NCBI RefSeq assembly: GCF_017298635.1 | Contig: NZ_CP071182.1 | Location: 3,820,001 to 3,884,000 of the forward strand | Origin: Paenalicyclobacillus mengziensis | GTDB taxonomy: Bacteria > Bacillota > Bacilli > Alicyclobacillales > Alicyclobacillaceae | DNA length: 64,000 nucleotides | Reading direction: 5' to 3' | In this document: positions 34,537 to 41,597 of the stretch, one piece after another | Position numbering within the stretch: position 1 is the first letter of the stretch | How the letters are laid out: each line of letters starts with the position of its first letter | Position numbers and translations under genes: made by a program | The notes under the pieces: model-generated | Seen by the model: the letters and a program-made list of their open reading frames with translations, nothing else | Told to the model about the DNA's origin: nothing | Database searches by the model: none

Positions 34537-35143
34537 GCTCTCTTAACCAAGTTTGAGCGACCACAAACTCCTCGTTCGTCAAGCCATGCCCGGTCTGCTG
34601 CCAATTTAGTGTTACGTCAGCACCTGCTTGTTGCAGCATTTGCGCGAGACGCTCGCTGTTTTCAGGGGGAATTATCGGATCGAACGCACCGGATTGCATC
34701 AACACGCCCTTCCCCCAAAGATTCGGGGTGTCCTTCGGTTCAAGGGGTACCATGGAACGAAACAGCACTGCAGCAGACAGTATGTCAGGTTCAAGCAATA
34801 ACAAACTCGCAGCGATGTTTGCACCATTGGAGTAACCGACGGCAATCAGTCCATCGCGGTTCAGGTTATAGGCTGAGGTTGCCTCCTCAATGAAACGGGC
34901 GAGCTCGTGCGTGCGGAAAGTCAGATCGGCTTCATCAAAGACGCCTTCAGCGAGTCGGCGAAAATAGCGCGACATCCCATCTTCCAAGACCTTTCCCCGG
35001 ATGCCAAGCAGAGCCGCGTCCTTAGCGAGAAATCGGCCGAGCGGAAGAAGGTCTTCCTCGTTACCTCCCGTGCCGTGCAGCAGGATTAAGGTCGTTTTGC
35101 TGTGTTCGTCTTCTGATGGAATCAAGCGGTGAATGAAATCCAT
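34523..35143 (-). CDS. Carboxylesterase/phospholipase-type alpha/beta hydrolase (MhqD-like)
   Basis: 206-residue serine hydrolase. Oxyanion region LILLHGTGGNEEDLLPLG, nucleophile elbow GYSNGANIA, Asp in GAFDPIIPPENSE and His in TGHGLTNEE. The Ser elbow is GYSNG, as in MhqD-type enzymes. It starts 17 nt after the ring-cleaving dioxygenase stop, so the two form an operon. In Bacillus, MhqD and MhqO are induced together by quinones and catechols through MhqR; that regulator is not present here. Confidence 0.83.
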   Translation of the reverse strand: MDFIHRLIPSEDEHSKTTLILLHGTGGNEEDLLPLGRFLAKDAALLGIRGKVLEDGMSRYFRRLAEGVFDEADLTFRTHELARFIEEATSAYNLNRDGLIAVGYSNGANIAASLLLLEPDILSAAVLFRSMVPLEPKDTPNLWGKGVLMQSGAFDPIIPPENSERLAQMLQQAGADVTLNWQQTGHGLTNEEFVVAQTWLRERTSV

Positions 35144-35160
35144 GTACCCTACCTCCGCAG

Positions 35161-36117
35161 TCAGTCAATCGGTTTCAGATTCGCGACAATATCCGCTCGT
35201 TGCGGCTCGAGAAAAGGTGGTAAAACTACGCTCTCACCAAGCGTGTCAGGATTCTCATCCACGGCAAACCCCGGGCCGTCCGTAGCGATCTCAAACAAGA
35301 TGCCGTTTGGTTCCCGAAAATACAAACTTCGAAACCAGTACCGGTCGACGGGGCCACTGTTCGGGAGGCGGTACGACCGAACGCGACTAATCCACTCCTG
35401 GTATTCCTCATCTGTGGGTGTGCGGAATGCGACATGGTGTACCCCGCCGGCGCCAAGATGTGCCGCCTTCAAATGGGGCTGTTCGGCCACGTGCAACTCC
35501 GCATGTGGGCCACCGTCGCCCATCTCGTAAACGTGAATGACCCCTTCCTCGGGATGCGCGTACTGACGCACCTGTCGCATATTCAGTATCTCAGTCAGGA
35601 CCAAATCTGTGTATCGCAACTCGGGGACACTGAGCATGATGGGGCCTTGGCCACGAATCTGCTGATTGGACGGCACAGGGCTCTTCTCCCACGCAACGTG
35701 ATCATCCCCCTGTCCACCGTCATCAATCAGTGCAAGGCGCTGGCCTTCCGGGTCTTCGAAAAAGATGGTGTATCTCCCGTCCATCTCCACAATCTCGTTG
35801 TGCTTCACTCCTTGCTCTGAAAACCAATCCTGCCACCAGGATAAGGCGTCATGGCCATTGACGCGCAAATACGTACGAATGATACTGTTGCTGCCACGCT
35901 GTTCTCGCGGAATATCCCAGTCGAAAAAGGTGAGGTCATTTCCGGGCATGCCGCGCTTGTCGCCGCTGTAAAACAGATGATAGGCACTCACATCGTCCTG
36001 ATTGACGCTTCTCTTCACGAGACGCAGCCCCATGACCTTGGTGTAGAATTGATAATTCTCTCGTATCCGCGACGAGACGGCGGTTAAATGGTGAATTCCT
36101 TTGAGACTTAAATCCAC
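35161..36117 (-). CDS. Glyoxalase-family ring-cleaving dioxygenase (MhqO-like)
   Basis: Extradiol-type dioxygenase of the vicinal-oxygen-chelate superfamily, expected to open catechol or hydroquinone rings. GTG 36117 follows GGGGGAG at 8 nt. Two glyoxalase modules are seen: the first metal His in GIHHLTAVSSRIRENYQFYTKVMGLRLVKR, then YTIFFEDPEGQRLALIDD; the second has GGVHHVAFRTP and FREPNGILFEIATDGPGF, giving His/His/Glu. 318 residues matches MhqA/MhqO. Cargo of the recombinase element. Confidence 0.87.
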   Translation of the reverse strand: MDLSLKGIHHLTAVSSRIRENYQFYTKVMGLRLVKRSVNQDDVSAYHLFYSGDKRGMPGNDLTFFDWDIPREQRGSNSIIRTYLRVNGHDALSWWQDWFSEQGVKHNEIVEMDGRYTIFFEDPEGQRLALIDDGGQGDDHVAWEKSPVPSNQQIRGQGPIMLSVPELRYTDLVLTEILNMRQVRQYAHPEEGVIHVYEMGDGGPHAELHVAEQPHLKAAHLGAGGVHHVAFRTPTDEEYQEWISRVRSYRLPNSGPVDRYWFRSLYFREPNGILFEIATDGPGFAVDENPDTLGESVVLPPFLEPQRADIVANLKPID

Positions 36118-36236
36118 GAAAACAACTCCCCCTTCAGATAAAAAACTCGTCCATTGAGACACCCTTACGATTTGGCAGGTCTGAGCCTGTGTGCTGCTCG
36201 AGTCAGTCAGCCCGTCAGCCCGTGCCCGTCAGCCCG

Positions 36237-36900
36237 TGTAAACCCCACGGGGTATAACGCCTGTGCGTAGATATCAAACTGTGTTCTACCGTCTAACCCC
36301 CAGGGGTATGCGGTCCAAATAGCGCTACCTTCAGTATCCTTATCCGTCAACCCCAGGGGGTATCGTAAGTATCATCCTGTACCCTAGGGCCGGTCCGGCA
36401 CCCCCCTCGCGCAACCCCTAAGTATCTTTTTGTATCCTGATGCCCAGTCGGTACCCCCTCATGTCACCAACTAAGGATACTTTTGCATCCTACGGCTAGG
36501 CCGATACCCCCTTTGATGAGCCTGGGGCGGTATGTCAGCGGGCGTAGGTATCAATTTGTGCATTAGCAGCCGCACCTCGGGGGGTGCCTGGGGGGTGCCT
36601 GGGGGGTGCCCGCGCGTAGGTATCAACTTGCACCTTAGCATCATAAACCCCGTAGGGTATCATGCTGGCGCTAGGTATCAACTGTTTCCTTACAGCGGAA
36701 CCCCCCTGGGTATGCGGTCCAAATAGCGCTACCTTCAGTATCCTTATCCGTCAACCCCAGGGGGTATCGTAAGTATCATTCTGTACCCTAGGGCCGATCC
36801 GGTACCCCCTCCCGAAACCTCACAGGTATACTTGGTATCCTAGCCAATCGACTGTACCGTGCCGCGTGGGCAAATAGCGATGTTTTTGTGCCTTCCTCAT
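36237..36900. repeat. Array A: about 12 diverged tandem units of ~53 bp
   Basis: ACCCC-N2-GGGGTAT-like imperfect palindromes recur at about 36242, 36296, 36350, 36400, 36452, 36505, 36647, 36700, 36754 and 36804, a spacing of 50-54 bp; a roughly 140-bp interval near 36505-36647 holds an irregular unit and an 11-bp expansion. Between palindromes each unit has TAGGTATCAA-N-TTG and TCCTTAG-like blocks. A 103-bp segment at 36304-36406 is repeated at 36708-36810 with three differences. No open frame or CRISPR-type invariant repeat is present. It lies inside the element, between the mhq-like operon and a small gene. Confidence 0.85.
36578..36611. repeat. 11-bp G-rich tandem repeat in array A
   Basis: GGGGGGTGCCT occurs three times in a row (last copy ends CCC), a local expansion of one palindrome of the 53-bp array. 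Six-G runs could form G-quadruplexes. Confidence 0.85.
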
Positions 36901-37402
36901 CGAGGCATACCCCACCTTACCGCCGCAATGTCCAGACTGCGGTAAGGTCTAGCTCCTCGGGATCGAACAGTCTAAGCTCCAAGCAATCCCAGTTCCGTGC
37001 TCCCTTAAGTGAGACAATCCGCTTCGAGCAAAATTTGACGCGTTAACGGCCGGTCTGGTTTATGGTTTCACAGACTTGATCTTGTCTCATTATACCTGGT
37101 TCGATGGGAACGAAGCATCCTGCGCCACGACATGAATGAAACAGTATCCGGGACAGCAGAATTCTATGCGCATCTTTCCGCCCACGCTGGAACCCTGGAA
37201 GCTAAACCGAAACTCTGTCTCATACCTGCACAGCCAACTCGAGCGAGACAGGGAGTTTCACGAAATCTCCGATAGAACCCAAGAAGAAGCATAGTCCTTT
37301 TCGCACACCCCAGATTTCTCAATTATCGAAAATGTGGGTTGAAGAATTGAGTGAGTATCGTTGGGGCAACATAGTACTGAAAGGGGGTAGGGGCTAGAAA
37401 CC
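36901..37402. other. Gene-free stretch, possible decayed sequence
   Basis: About 500 bp without a supported gene. It contains the inverted repeat CCTTACCGC/GCGGTAAGG around 36915-36948 and the leader of the small gene at 37403. Some frames have coding-like runs broken by stops, which may be decayed sequence. Confidence 0.35.
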
Positions 37403-37564
37403 ATGGATATTCACATTCGGTCATATCACGAGGAAGGAACCAACCGTTACATTAGCGATGCAACAGCCGATGGGGCACCATGGGATGAGGATTATCTTCC
37501 CCAGCTAAGTAATGATACCCCAACACAACCCACTTCTACAGATACGACAAGCCCACAGGGATAA
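37403..37564 (+). CDS. 53-residue soluble protein of unknown function
   Basis: ATG 37403 follows AGGGGGTAGGGG. The protein is polar, with an aromatic N-terminal half (MDIHIRSYHEEGTNRYISD) and a Thr/Ser/Pro-rich C-terminus. It is the only rightward gene of the element. A terminator follows at once, its left arm overlapping the last codons. No family recognised. Confidence 0.6.
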   Translation: MDIHIRSYHEEGTNRYISDATADGAPWDEDYLPQLSNDTPTQPTSTDTTSPQG

Positions 37565-37583
37565 CCCCGTGGGCCTTATTTTT
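37551..37583 (+). terminator. Rho-independent terminator of the 53-residue gene
   Basis: Stem GCCCAC.GGG/CCC.GTGGGC (one mismatch) with loop ATAA, which holds the stop codon, followed by CTTATTTTTTG. Confidence 0.9.
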
Positions 37584-37595
37584 TGTGCAAACTGC

Positions 37596-38021
37596 TTATT
37601 TCGTGATGAGCACTGGACACTGCACGTGTTGGATGACTTGCCGACTGACACTGCCTAGTACTAGTTCCGACACCCGTCCTAATCCACGACTCCCCATGAT
37701 GACCATATCGTAATCACCCTTTTTCGCCAACGCGCAAATCTGGTTTACCGGTTCTCCCTTTAGGCTGATGGCTTCAAAGCGAATCCCCATCGCTTTTAAC
37801 CTTTCGGACGCCGGTCGCAAAATTTTCTGACCTTCACGCTTGACAACTTCTTCAATATCGATGTTCACGTCGTAATTGTCGATGATGGGCGGAGTGTGGT
37901 TCACGTGGAGTAAGGTTACGAAAGGCTTTTGACGCAGACTCTGAATGAGTTCAATGGCTGTTTCAACAGCCTTGGTAGAATGTACTGACCCGTCAATCGG
38001 AACCAGAAAACGTTGAGACAT
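37596..38021 (-). CDS. Universal stress protein (UspA family)
   Basis: 141-residue single UspA domain. N-terminal FLVPIDGSVHSTKAVETAIEL, then VTLLHVNHTPP, and the ATP-binding motif MGSRGLGRVSELVLGSVSRQVIQHVQCPVLI, where G-x2-G-x9-G-S marks an ATP-binding Usp. ATG 38021 follows GAGGGG at 8 nt; codons further upstream lack a ribosome site. It lies 55 nt after the MFS exporter gene on the same strand, probably in one operon. Cargo of the recombinase element. Confidence 0.9.
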   Translation of the reverse strand: MSQRFLVPIDGSVHSTKAVETAIELIQSLRQKPFVTLLHVNHTPPIIDNYDVNIDIEEVVKREGQKILRPASERLKAMGIRFEAISLKGEPVNQICALAKKGDYDMVIMGSRGLGRVSELVLGSVSRQVIQHVQCPVLITK

Positions 38022-38076
38022 ACGTAACGCCCCTCTCGTTGCCTCGCACTTTCTCGCACAACTTTCCCGCTGTACG

Positions 38077-39342
38077 TTAGCGATGACTTGCCATGAGAGA
38101 TTTACGACCCGAAAAGAGAACAGCAATACTGATAACCAGAGCGAGCGTACCCGCGTAAAACGAGATGCTCGGACTATACAACTCCGATAACGTCCCTGCT
38201 AGCCATGGCGCGACGGCGCCGCCAAGAAACCGAACAAAGCTGTAAGCAGATGATGCGACTGAACGCTCGACGGGAGCTGCCTCCATCGTTCCTGTGGTTA
38301 GGAGTGTAGCCATGATCCCCATAAAGCAGCCGCCAACGATGACCGACGTTATCAAAATGACGCGTGTTAAACAGGTTACACCGAACACTTCGAATGCAGG
38401 TTTACCCACGGCAGAGGTGAGGCCCATGACAAACAGGTCCAGAGCGAGCAAGGACAGCACAAAGTACATCGTTCGGCGTGTGGCAAATCGAGCTTCGAAC
38501 CAAGGTGCGACGAACACCGAAAACAACGCCATCATCACACCCCAGCCAAAGAAAACAAATCCCAAACCATGTGCACTCATCTTCAAGACAAACGGCGTAA
38601 ACGCAAAAAGTGTATAGAATCCGTAGTTGTAAAAAAATGCAGTGATGGCCATCGTTCGTAGGCTCTTGTGGCGAAGGGCTCGAAACGGATCGAGAACAGA
38701 AATATGTTTTTTTGGCTTCGGAATCTTAGGAAGCATGACTGCAATCGCAAGAAAACCGATGAACATGAGGACGGAAACACCATAGAATGGCCCCCGCCAA
38801 CTGATGGCTCCCAGTTGTCCACCGAGCAAGGGGCCAACGGACAAGCCAAGGCCAAGAGCAGCCTCATACAAAATGACTGCACTTTCTGTTCCACCGCTAG
38901 CGACCCCAACAATCACTGCAAGTGCTGTAGAAATGAACAGTGCATTACCTAGTCCCCAGCCTCCTCGGAACAATACGACCTGAGCAACCGTGTTGGAGGT
39001 CCCGGCGAGTGCTGCCAAGACGACAATAATGAATAGCCCGGACAAGAGGGTCCACTTCGGTCCGATTTTTGACGAGACAGCGCCAGAAACCACCATCATG
39101 ACTGCTGTCACAAGCATGTAGCTTGTAAACAACAACTCTACTTGGCTTGGCGTAGCTCTAAGACTCTTCGCAATTGAAGTCAAAATCGGGTCAACTAATC
39201 CCAACCCCATGAACGCGACGACAACCGCAAAGGCGACTGCCCAAGCCGCACTCGGTTGCCGAAAGTGATCCTTATACCCTTTTTGTGCAGGTTCTCTTTG
39301 GTGCTGCTCTACAACGTCCTGCATCACTGCGCTTTGTTGCAT
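38077..39342 (-). CDS. MFS efflux transporter
   Basis: 421-residue major facilitator with twelve hydrophobic segments. The N-terminal half has PILTSIAKSLRATPSQVELLFTSYMLVTAVMMVVSGAVSSKIG and RGGWGLGNALFISTALAVIVG; the typical drug-antiporter motif C (LGLGLSVGPLLGGQLG) is clear in helix 5. ATG 39342 follows GAAGGA. PadR is encoded upstream on the same strand, suggesting local control of a drug or phenolic exporter; that link is inferred. Confidence 0.87.
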   Translation of the reverse strand: MQQSAVMQDVVEQHQREPAQKGYKDHFRQPSAAWAVAFAVVVAFMGLGLVDPILTSIAKSLRATPSQVELLFTSYMLVTAVMMVVSGAVSSKIGPKWTLLSGLFIIVVLAALAGTSNTVAQVVLFRGGWGLGNALFISTALAVIVGVASGGTESAVILYEAALGLGLSVGPLLGGQLGAISWRGPFYGVSVLMFIGFLAIAVMLPKIPKPKKHISVLDPFRALRHKSLRTMAITAFFYNYGFYTLFAFTPFVLKMSAHGLGFVFFGWGVMMALFSVFVAPWFEARFATRRTMYFVLSLLALDLFVMGLTSAVGKPAFEVFGVTCLTRVILITSVIVGGCFMGIMATLLTTGTMEAAPVERSVASSAYSFVRFLGGAVAPWLAGTLSELYSPSISFYAGTLALVISIAVLFSGRKSLMASHR

Positions 39343-39378
39343 TCAGTGTCCTTCCCTCTGTTAGTCTTGTTGTGTTTT

Positions 39379-39442
39379 GCCTTCGCACCACTCTTGGGGC
39401 GTCACAGCACTCGGGCCTTCGCACCACTCTTGGGGCGTCACA
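39379..39442. repeat. 28-bp direct repeat at 36-bp spacing
   Basis: GCCTTCGCACCACTCTTGGG followed by GCGTCACA occurs at 39379 and identically at 39415. It sits upstream of the MFS exporter start. Confidence 0.9.
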
Positions 39443-39579
39443 CCACCATTACAAAGTCCGCGCAAGGCTTGGCCAATCGTACAAGGTAGAGAAAACATCT
39501 CACCCATATATAAAAACTTACATATAAACACTATGCACTATTTAAGACCGTCTGTTCGGATATGTCAATATTGATATAT

Positions 39580-39657
39580 AGCCAACTCGTACGCACGGCC
39601 GTCAATTTAGCCAACCCATACGCACGGCCAACGATTTACCCCACTCGTACGCACCTC
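39580..39657. repeat. 29-bp diverged tandem repeat, 2.7 copies
   Basis: AGCCAACTCGTACGCACGGC followed by CGTCAATTT recurs with changes at 39609 and, partly, at 39638. It lies in the 453-bp gap between the PadR and MFS genes, which otherwise shows no gene. Confidence 0.8.
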
Positions 39658-39795
39658 TATCGAGGCAGCCAATATCGACAGCCATCAACGTGGAGAATCA
39701 ACGTGGACAATCAATGTGGACGGGCACCTATGTAGGCAATAAAAAACCCTGTGTGATTTTGCCCTACACCCCACAGTGCGGCAGTACACACAGAG

Positions 39796-40383
39796 TCAAA
39801 TGGTTTTATTGGTTTGATTCGTTTTATTGGTTTGATTCGTTTTATTGGTTTTATCGAGAATATCCATGACCCAATCACACCACGAGACTTCCTCTTCCTC
39901 TTGTCGCAGCTTACGCTGAAACAACAAATATCTGCCAAACACCCGTGAAGTATGGTCGAGCACCCCATCACCAAACTCTTTCTCCATGATTTGAATCTGT
40001 TCTTCTCGATACCTTATCTTCGACTGATACATGGCCCTGCGTTCTTCGAACATCACCTTTGCCGATTGCCTGTCGACCAGCCAGAGCGCATATACCTTGA
40101 TTAAGAACTCGTCACGAATCACAGCGGGGTTTGCTGGTCGGAACATCCACTCTTTCAGGACCTTTAGGCCCTTCTCAGTAATGGAGTACACCTTTTTATC
40201 CGGCTTACTCGATTGTTCGATGCGTTCAAAGGTCAACAGTCCATCTTTTTGCAACTTCGTTAAAAGCGGGTAAATTTGACTGTGTTTGGCTTGCCAAAAA
40301 ACCTCAAGCAATTCTTTTAATTCATAGCCGGTACATGGTTTTCTGACGAGCATGCTGAGCAAAGCGTAGGCAAGCGCGTTCAT
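39796..40383 (-). CDS. PadR-family transcriptional regulator
   Basis: 195-residue winged-helix repressor. The N-terminal PadR domain is MNALAYALLSMLVRKPCTGYELKELLEVFW, then HSQIYPLLTKLQKDGLL and KKVYSITEKGLKVLKEW; a helical C-terminal dimerisation domain follows. ATG 40383 follows GGGG at 9 nt. The C-terminus ends in Asn-Lys-Thr-Asn-Gln-Thr repeats created by an 18-bp tandem repeat. PadR proteins typically sense phenolic compounds and control efflux or decarboxylase genes. It is 86 bp from the right end of the element, so its promoter spans or abuts the attachment site. Confidence 0.88.
   Translation of the reverse strand: MNALAYALLSMLVRKPCTGYELKELLEVFWQAKHSQIYPLLTKLQKDGLLTFERIEQSSKPDKKVYSITEKGLKVLKEWMFRPANPAVIRDEFLIKVYALWLVDRQSAKVMFEERRAMYQSKIRYREEQIQIMEKEFGDGVLDHTSRVFGRYLLFQRKLRQEEEEVSWCDWVMDILDKTNKTNQTNKTNQTNKTI
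39804..39857. repeat. 18-bp tandem repeat, three copies
   Basis: TTTTATTGGTTTGATTCG occurs twice and a third diverged copy follows. It encodes the repetitive C-terminus of the PadR protein. Confidence 0.9.
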
Positions 40384-40413
40384 GTGGGACAACCCCAATC
40401 CATCACGTCGTCC

Positions 40414-41403
40414 CTACATTGTAATCACGAAACGCGTCGACAAACAACCCACAGTGTGCATGATGGTAGCCATCGGGGGTCCACCTACCCATCCCCACTC
40501 GTACGTCATCAGCATGAGAAAGTCCACTTCGGCACCGAGCGTCTTGTAGTCAAATGCCCCCATCCATGAGGCGGTTGGAGAATCGCTGGTCTTTGGCCCC
40601 ATTGCGATGGAGATTGACAGGCCCTGTCTGCGACAGGCTGCACCAAGTTCCCGGATGAAGGTGTTATAAAGTGGCCGATCCGTTGGCCGCATGTGCTCAA
40701 AGTCCACATTCACCCCGCCGAATCCGCGCTGTCTCGCGGTGGTTACGACGCTTTGGATCAGCTTACGCCGCAGGCTCGAATTTGCCATCAATGTGTGTGC
40801 AAGTTCTGTGTTAAACTGCGACCCATCAAAGTTGGTCACCGTCATCAGCGGCTCTACCTTGGCGGCTTTGGCCGCACGCATCGCTTCCGAATCGGGCTGA
40901 GGTGTCAAGGTTCCGTCGGCTTTCGCCTGGTAACTAAAGATGCACAGGTACGTGAGGCGCTCTCCAATCTCCTGAACCGCCCTCGCGTCACTGGGGTTGC
41001 CCTGTGGTAACAAGTAACCGTTGACCTCAATGGTTCGCTTCTGAGTAATCACTTTTGGTATCGGAATCGACGATCCGCTATTCCACGGCGTTACACTCTT
41101 GTACCCTGGAATCGTCTGGCCAACACCCGTGCTGCCAGGAGCAGGTGTGATGCCAAGCCAACGTTCCAACTCCGTTTGCGACACTCCCGCCCTTCGTGCG
41201 ACACGGGGTACGGTGTCACCTCTGCGCAGGGTGTAGACTTCGGAGAGCGTATCCCTTGTCGAAGGAATGAGAAGGTGTTGTCCAGGAACCAACACTTCCT
41301 CACTTTGTAACTCATTCAAGTGTTCCACCTCGCGCGTCGTCGTAGAGTACTGCTCGGCGATGCTGCGGAGTGTCTCTCCTTCTGTGACGGTGTGTATCCA
41401 CAT
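40414..41403 (-). CDS. 5' segment of split SleL/YaaH-type spore cortex hydrolase (LysM-LysM-GH18)
   Basis: N-terminal part of a spore peptidoglycan N-acetylglucosaminidase. ATG 41403 follows AAGGAG at 9 nt. Two LysM domains (2-48 and about 55-98) precede a GH18 catalytic domain with GGVNVDFEHM (catalytic Glu236) and LMLMTYEWGWVGGPPMA. Genuine homology ends at residue 312; the last 17 residues (TIMHTV...) are read from element DNA. The missing C-terminal third is encoded in frame at 32125-32535. Recombination at the shared core would give 445 residues, close to YaaH/SleL size. The gap is 7,941 bp. Confidence 0.93.
   Translation of the reverse strand: MWIHTVTEGETLRSIAEQYSTTTREVEHLNELQSEEVLVPGQHLLIPSTRDTLSEVYTLRRGDTVPRVARRAGVSQTELERWLGITPAPGSTGVGQTIPGYKSVTPWNSGSSIPIPKVITQKRTIEVNGYLLPQGNPSDARAVQEIGERLTYLCIFSYQAKADGTLTPQPDSEAMRAAKAAKVEPLMTVTNFDGSQFNTELAHTLMANSSLRRKLIQSVVTTARQRGFGGVNVDFEHMRPTDRPLYNTFIRELGAACRRQGLSISIAMGPKTSDSPTASWMGAFDYKTLGAEVDFLMLMTYEWGWVGGPPMATIMHTVGCLSTRFVITM
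40469..40482 (-). other. Right attachment core (attR side)
   Basis: GCCATCGGGGGTCC, a direct copy of the left core at 32528-32541 with one difference. On the minus strand it encodes the Gly-Pro-Pro-Met-Ala codons 308-312 of the cortex hydrolase 5' segment. Confidence 0.85.
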
Positions 41404-41419
41404 TTTGTCTCGCTCCTTA

Positions 41420-41466
41420 AGCGTTCTCGTACTCCTGCTAGGATACGAGTGCTTTGGGCGAAAAGT
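41420..41466 (-). promoter_or_regulatory. Candidate mother-cell sigma-K-type promoter of the cortex hydrolase
   Basis: Read leftward, CGTATCCTA (41447-41439) matches the sigma-K -10 form CATAnnnTA at all but one base, and AC lies 17 nt upstream. The distance to the start codon is about 36 nt. A sigma-K or sigma-E promoter would fit a cortex hydrolase, but the match is short and made by eye. Confidence 0.3.
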
Positions 41467-41469
41467 GAC

Positions 41470-41500
41470 GGTACAGCCGCCCAACTTGGGCGACTGTACC
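41470..41500 (-). terminator. Terminator of the membrane-protein gene upstream of sleL
   Basis: The stem GGTACAG.CGCCCA/TGGGCG.CTGTACC has 13 pairs around one C-A position and a 3-nt ACT centre; on the minus strand it is followed by GTCACTTTTCG. It separates the upstream membrane-protein gene from the cortex hydrolase. Confidence 0.65.
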
Positions 41501-41597
41501 TAAAGATGGATATACGAAGATTGACGCACAAAGATGAATACACGAAGTGGATGCAAGAAGATAAATACAAGAAGTGGATACACGTTATGAGGTTGAA

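Larger units (their letters stand above)
32528..40468. mobile_element. 7,941-bp serine-recombinase element splitting a spore cortex-hydrolase gene (skin-like)
   Basis: Bounded by direct core copies GCCATCGG(T/G)GGTCC at 32528 and 40469. Removing one core-to-core length (7,941 bp, a multiple of three) joins codon 309 of the 5' segment to the 3' segment in frame. It carries a recombinase at the left end, a ring-cleaving dioxygenase and esterase, a repeat array, a 53-residue protein, a universal stress protein, an MFS exporter and a PadR regulator next to the right end. There are no phage structural genes. The architecture matches sporulation-specific intervening elements (sigK/skin, spsM/SPbeta); regulated excision is inferred, not seen. 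Confidence 0.88.

Noticed and set aside
36237..36900. Possible CRISPR array from regular 50-54 bp spacing
   Set aside because: No invariant repeat separates unique spacers; both parts of each unit drift, and no cas gene is present in the window.
36901..37402. Decayed coding sequence on the minus strand
   Set aside because: Short coding-like runs are broken by stops and show no recognisable family, so no pseudogene is called.
32125..41403. Reading the two GH18 pieces as ordinary pseudogene fragments
   Set aside because: Both halves lack internal stops or frameshifts, the junction cores match and restore the frame exactly, and a recombinase lies at the junction. Loss of function cannot be fully excluded from sequence alone.
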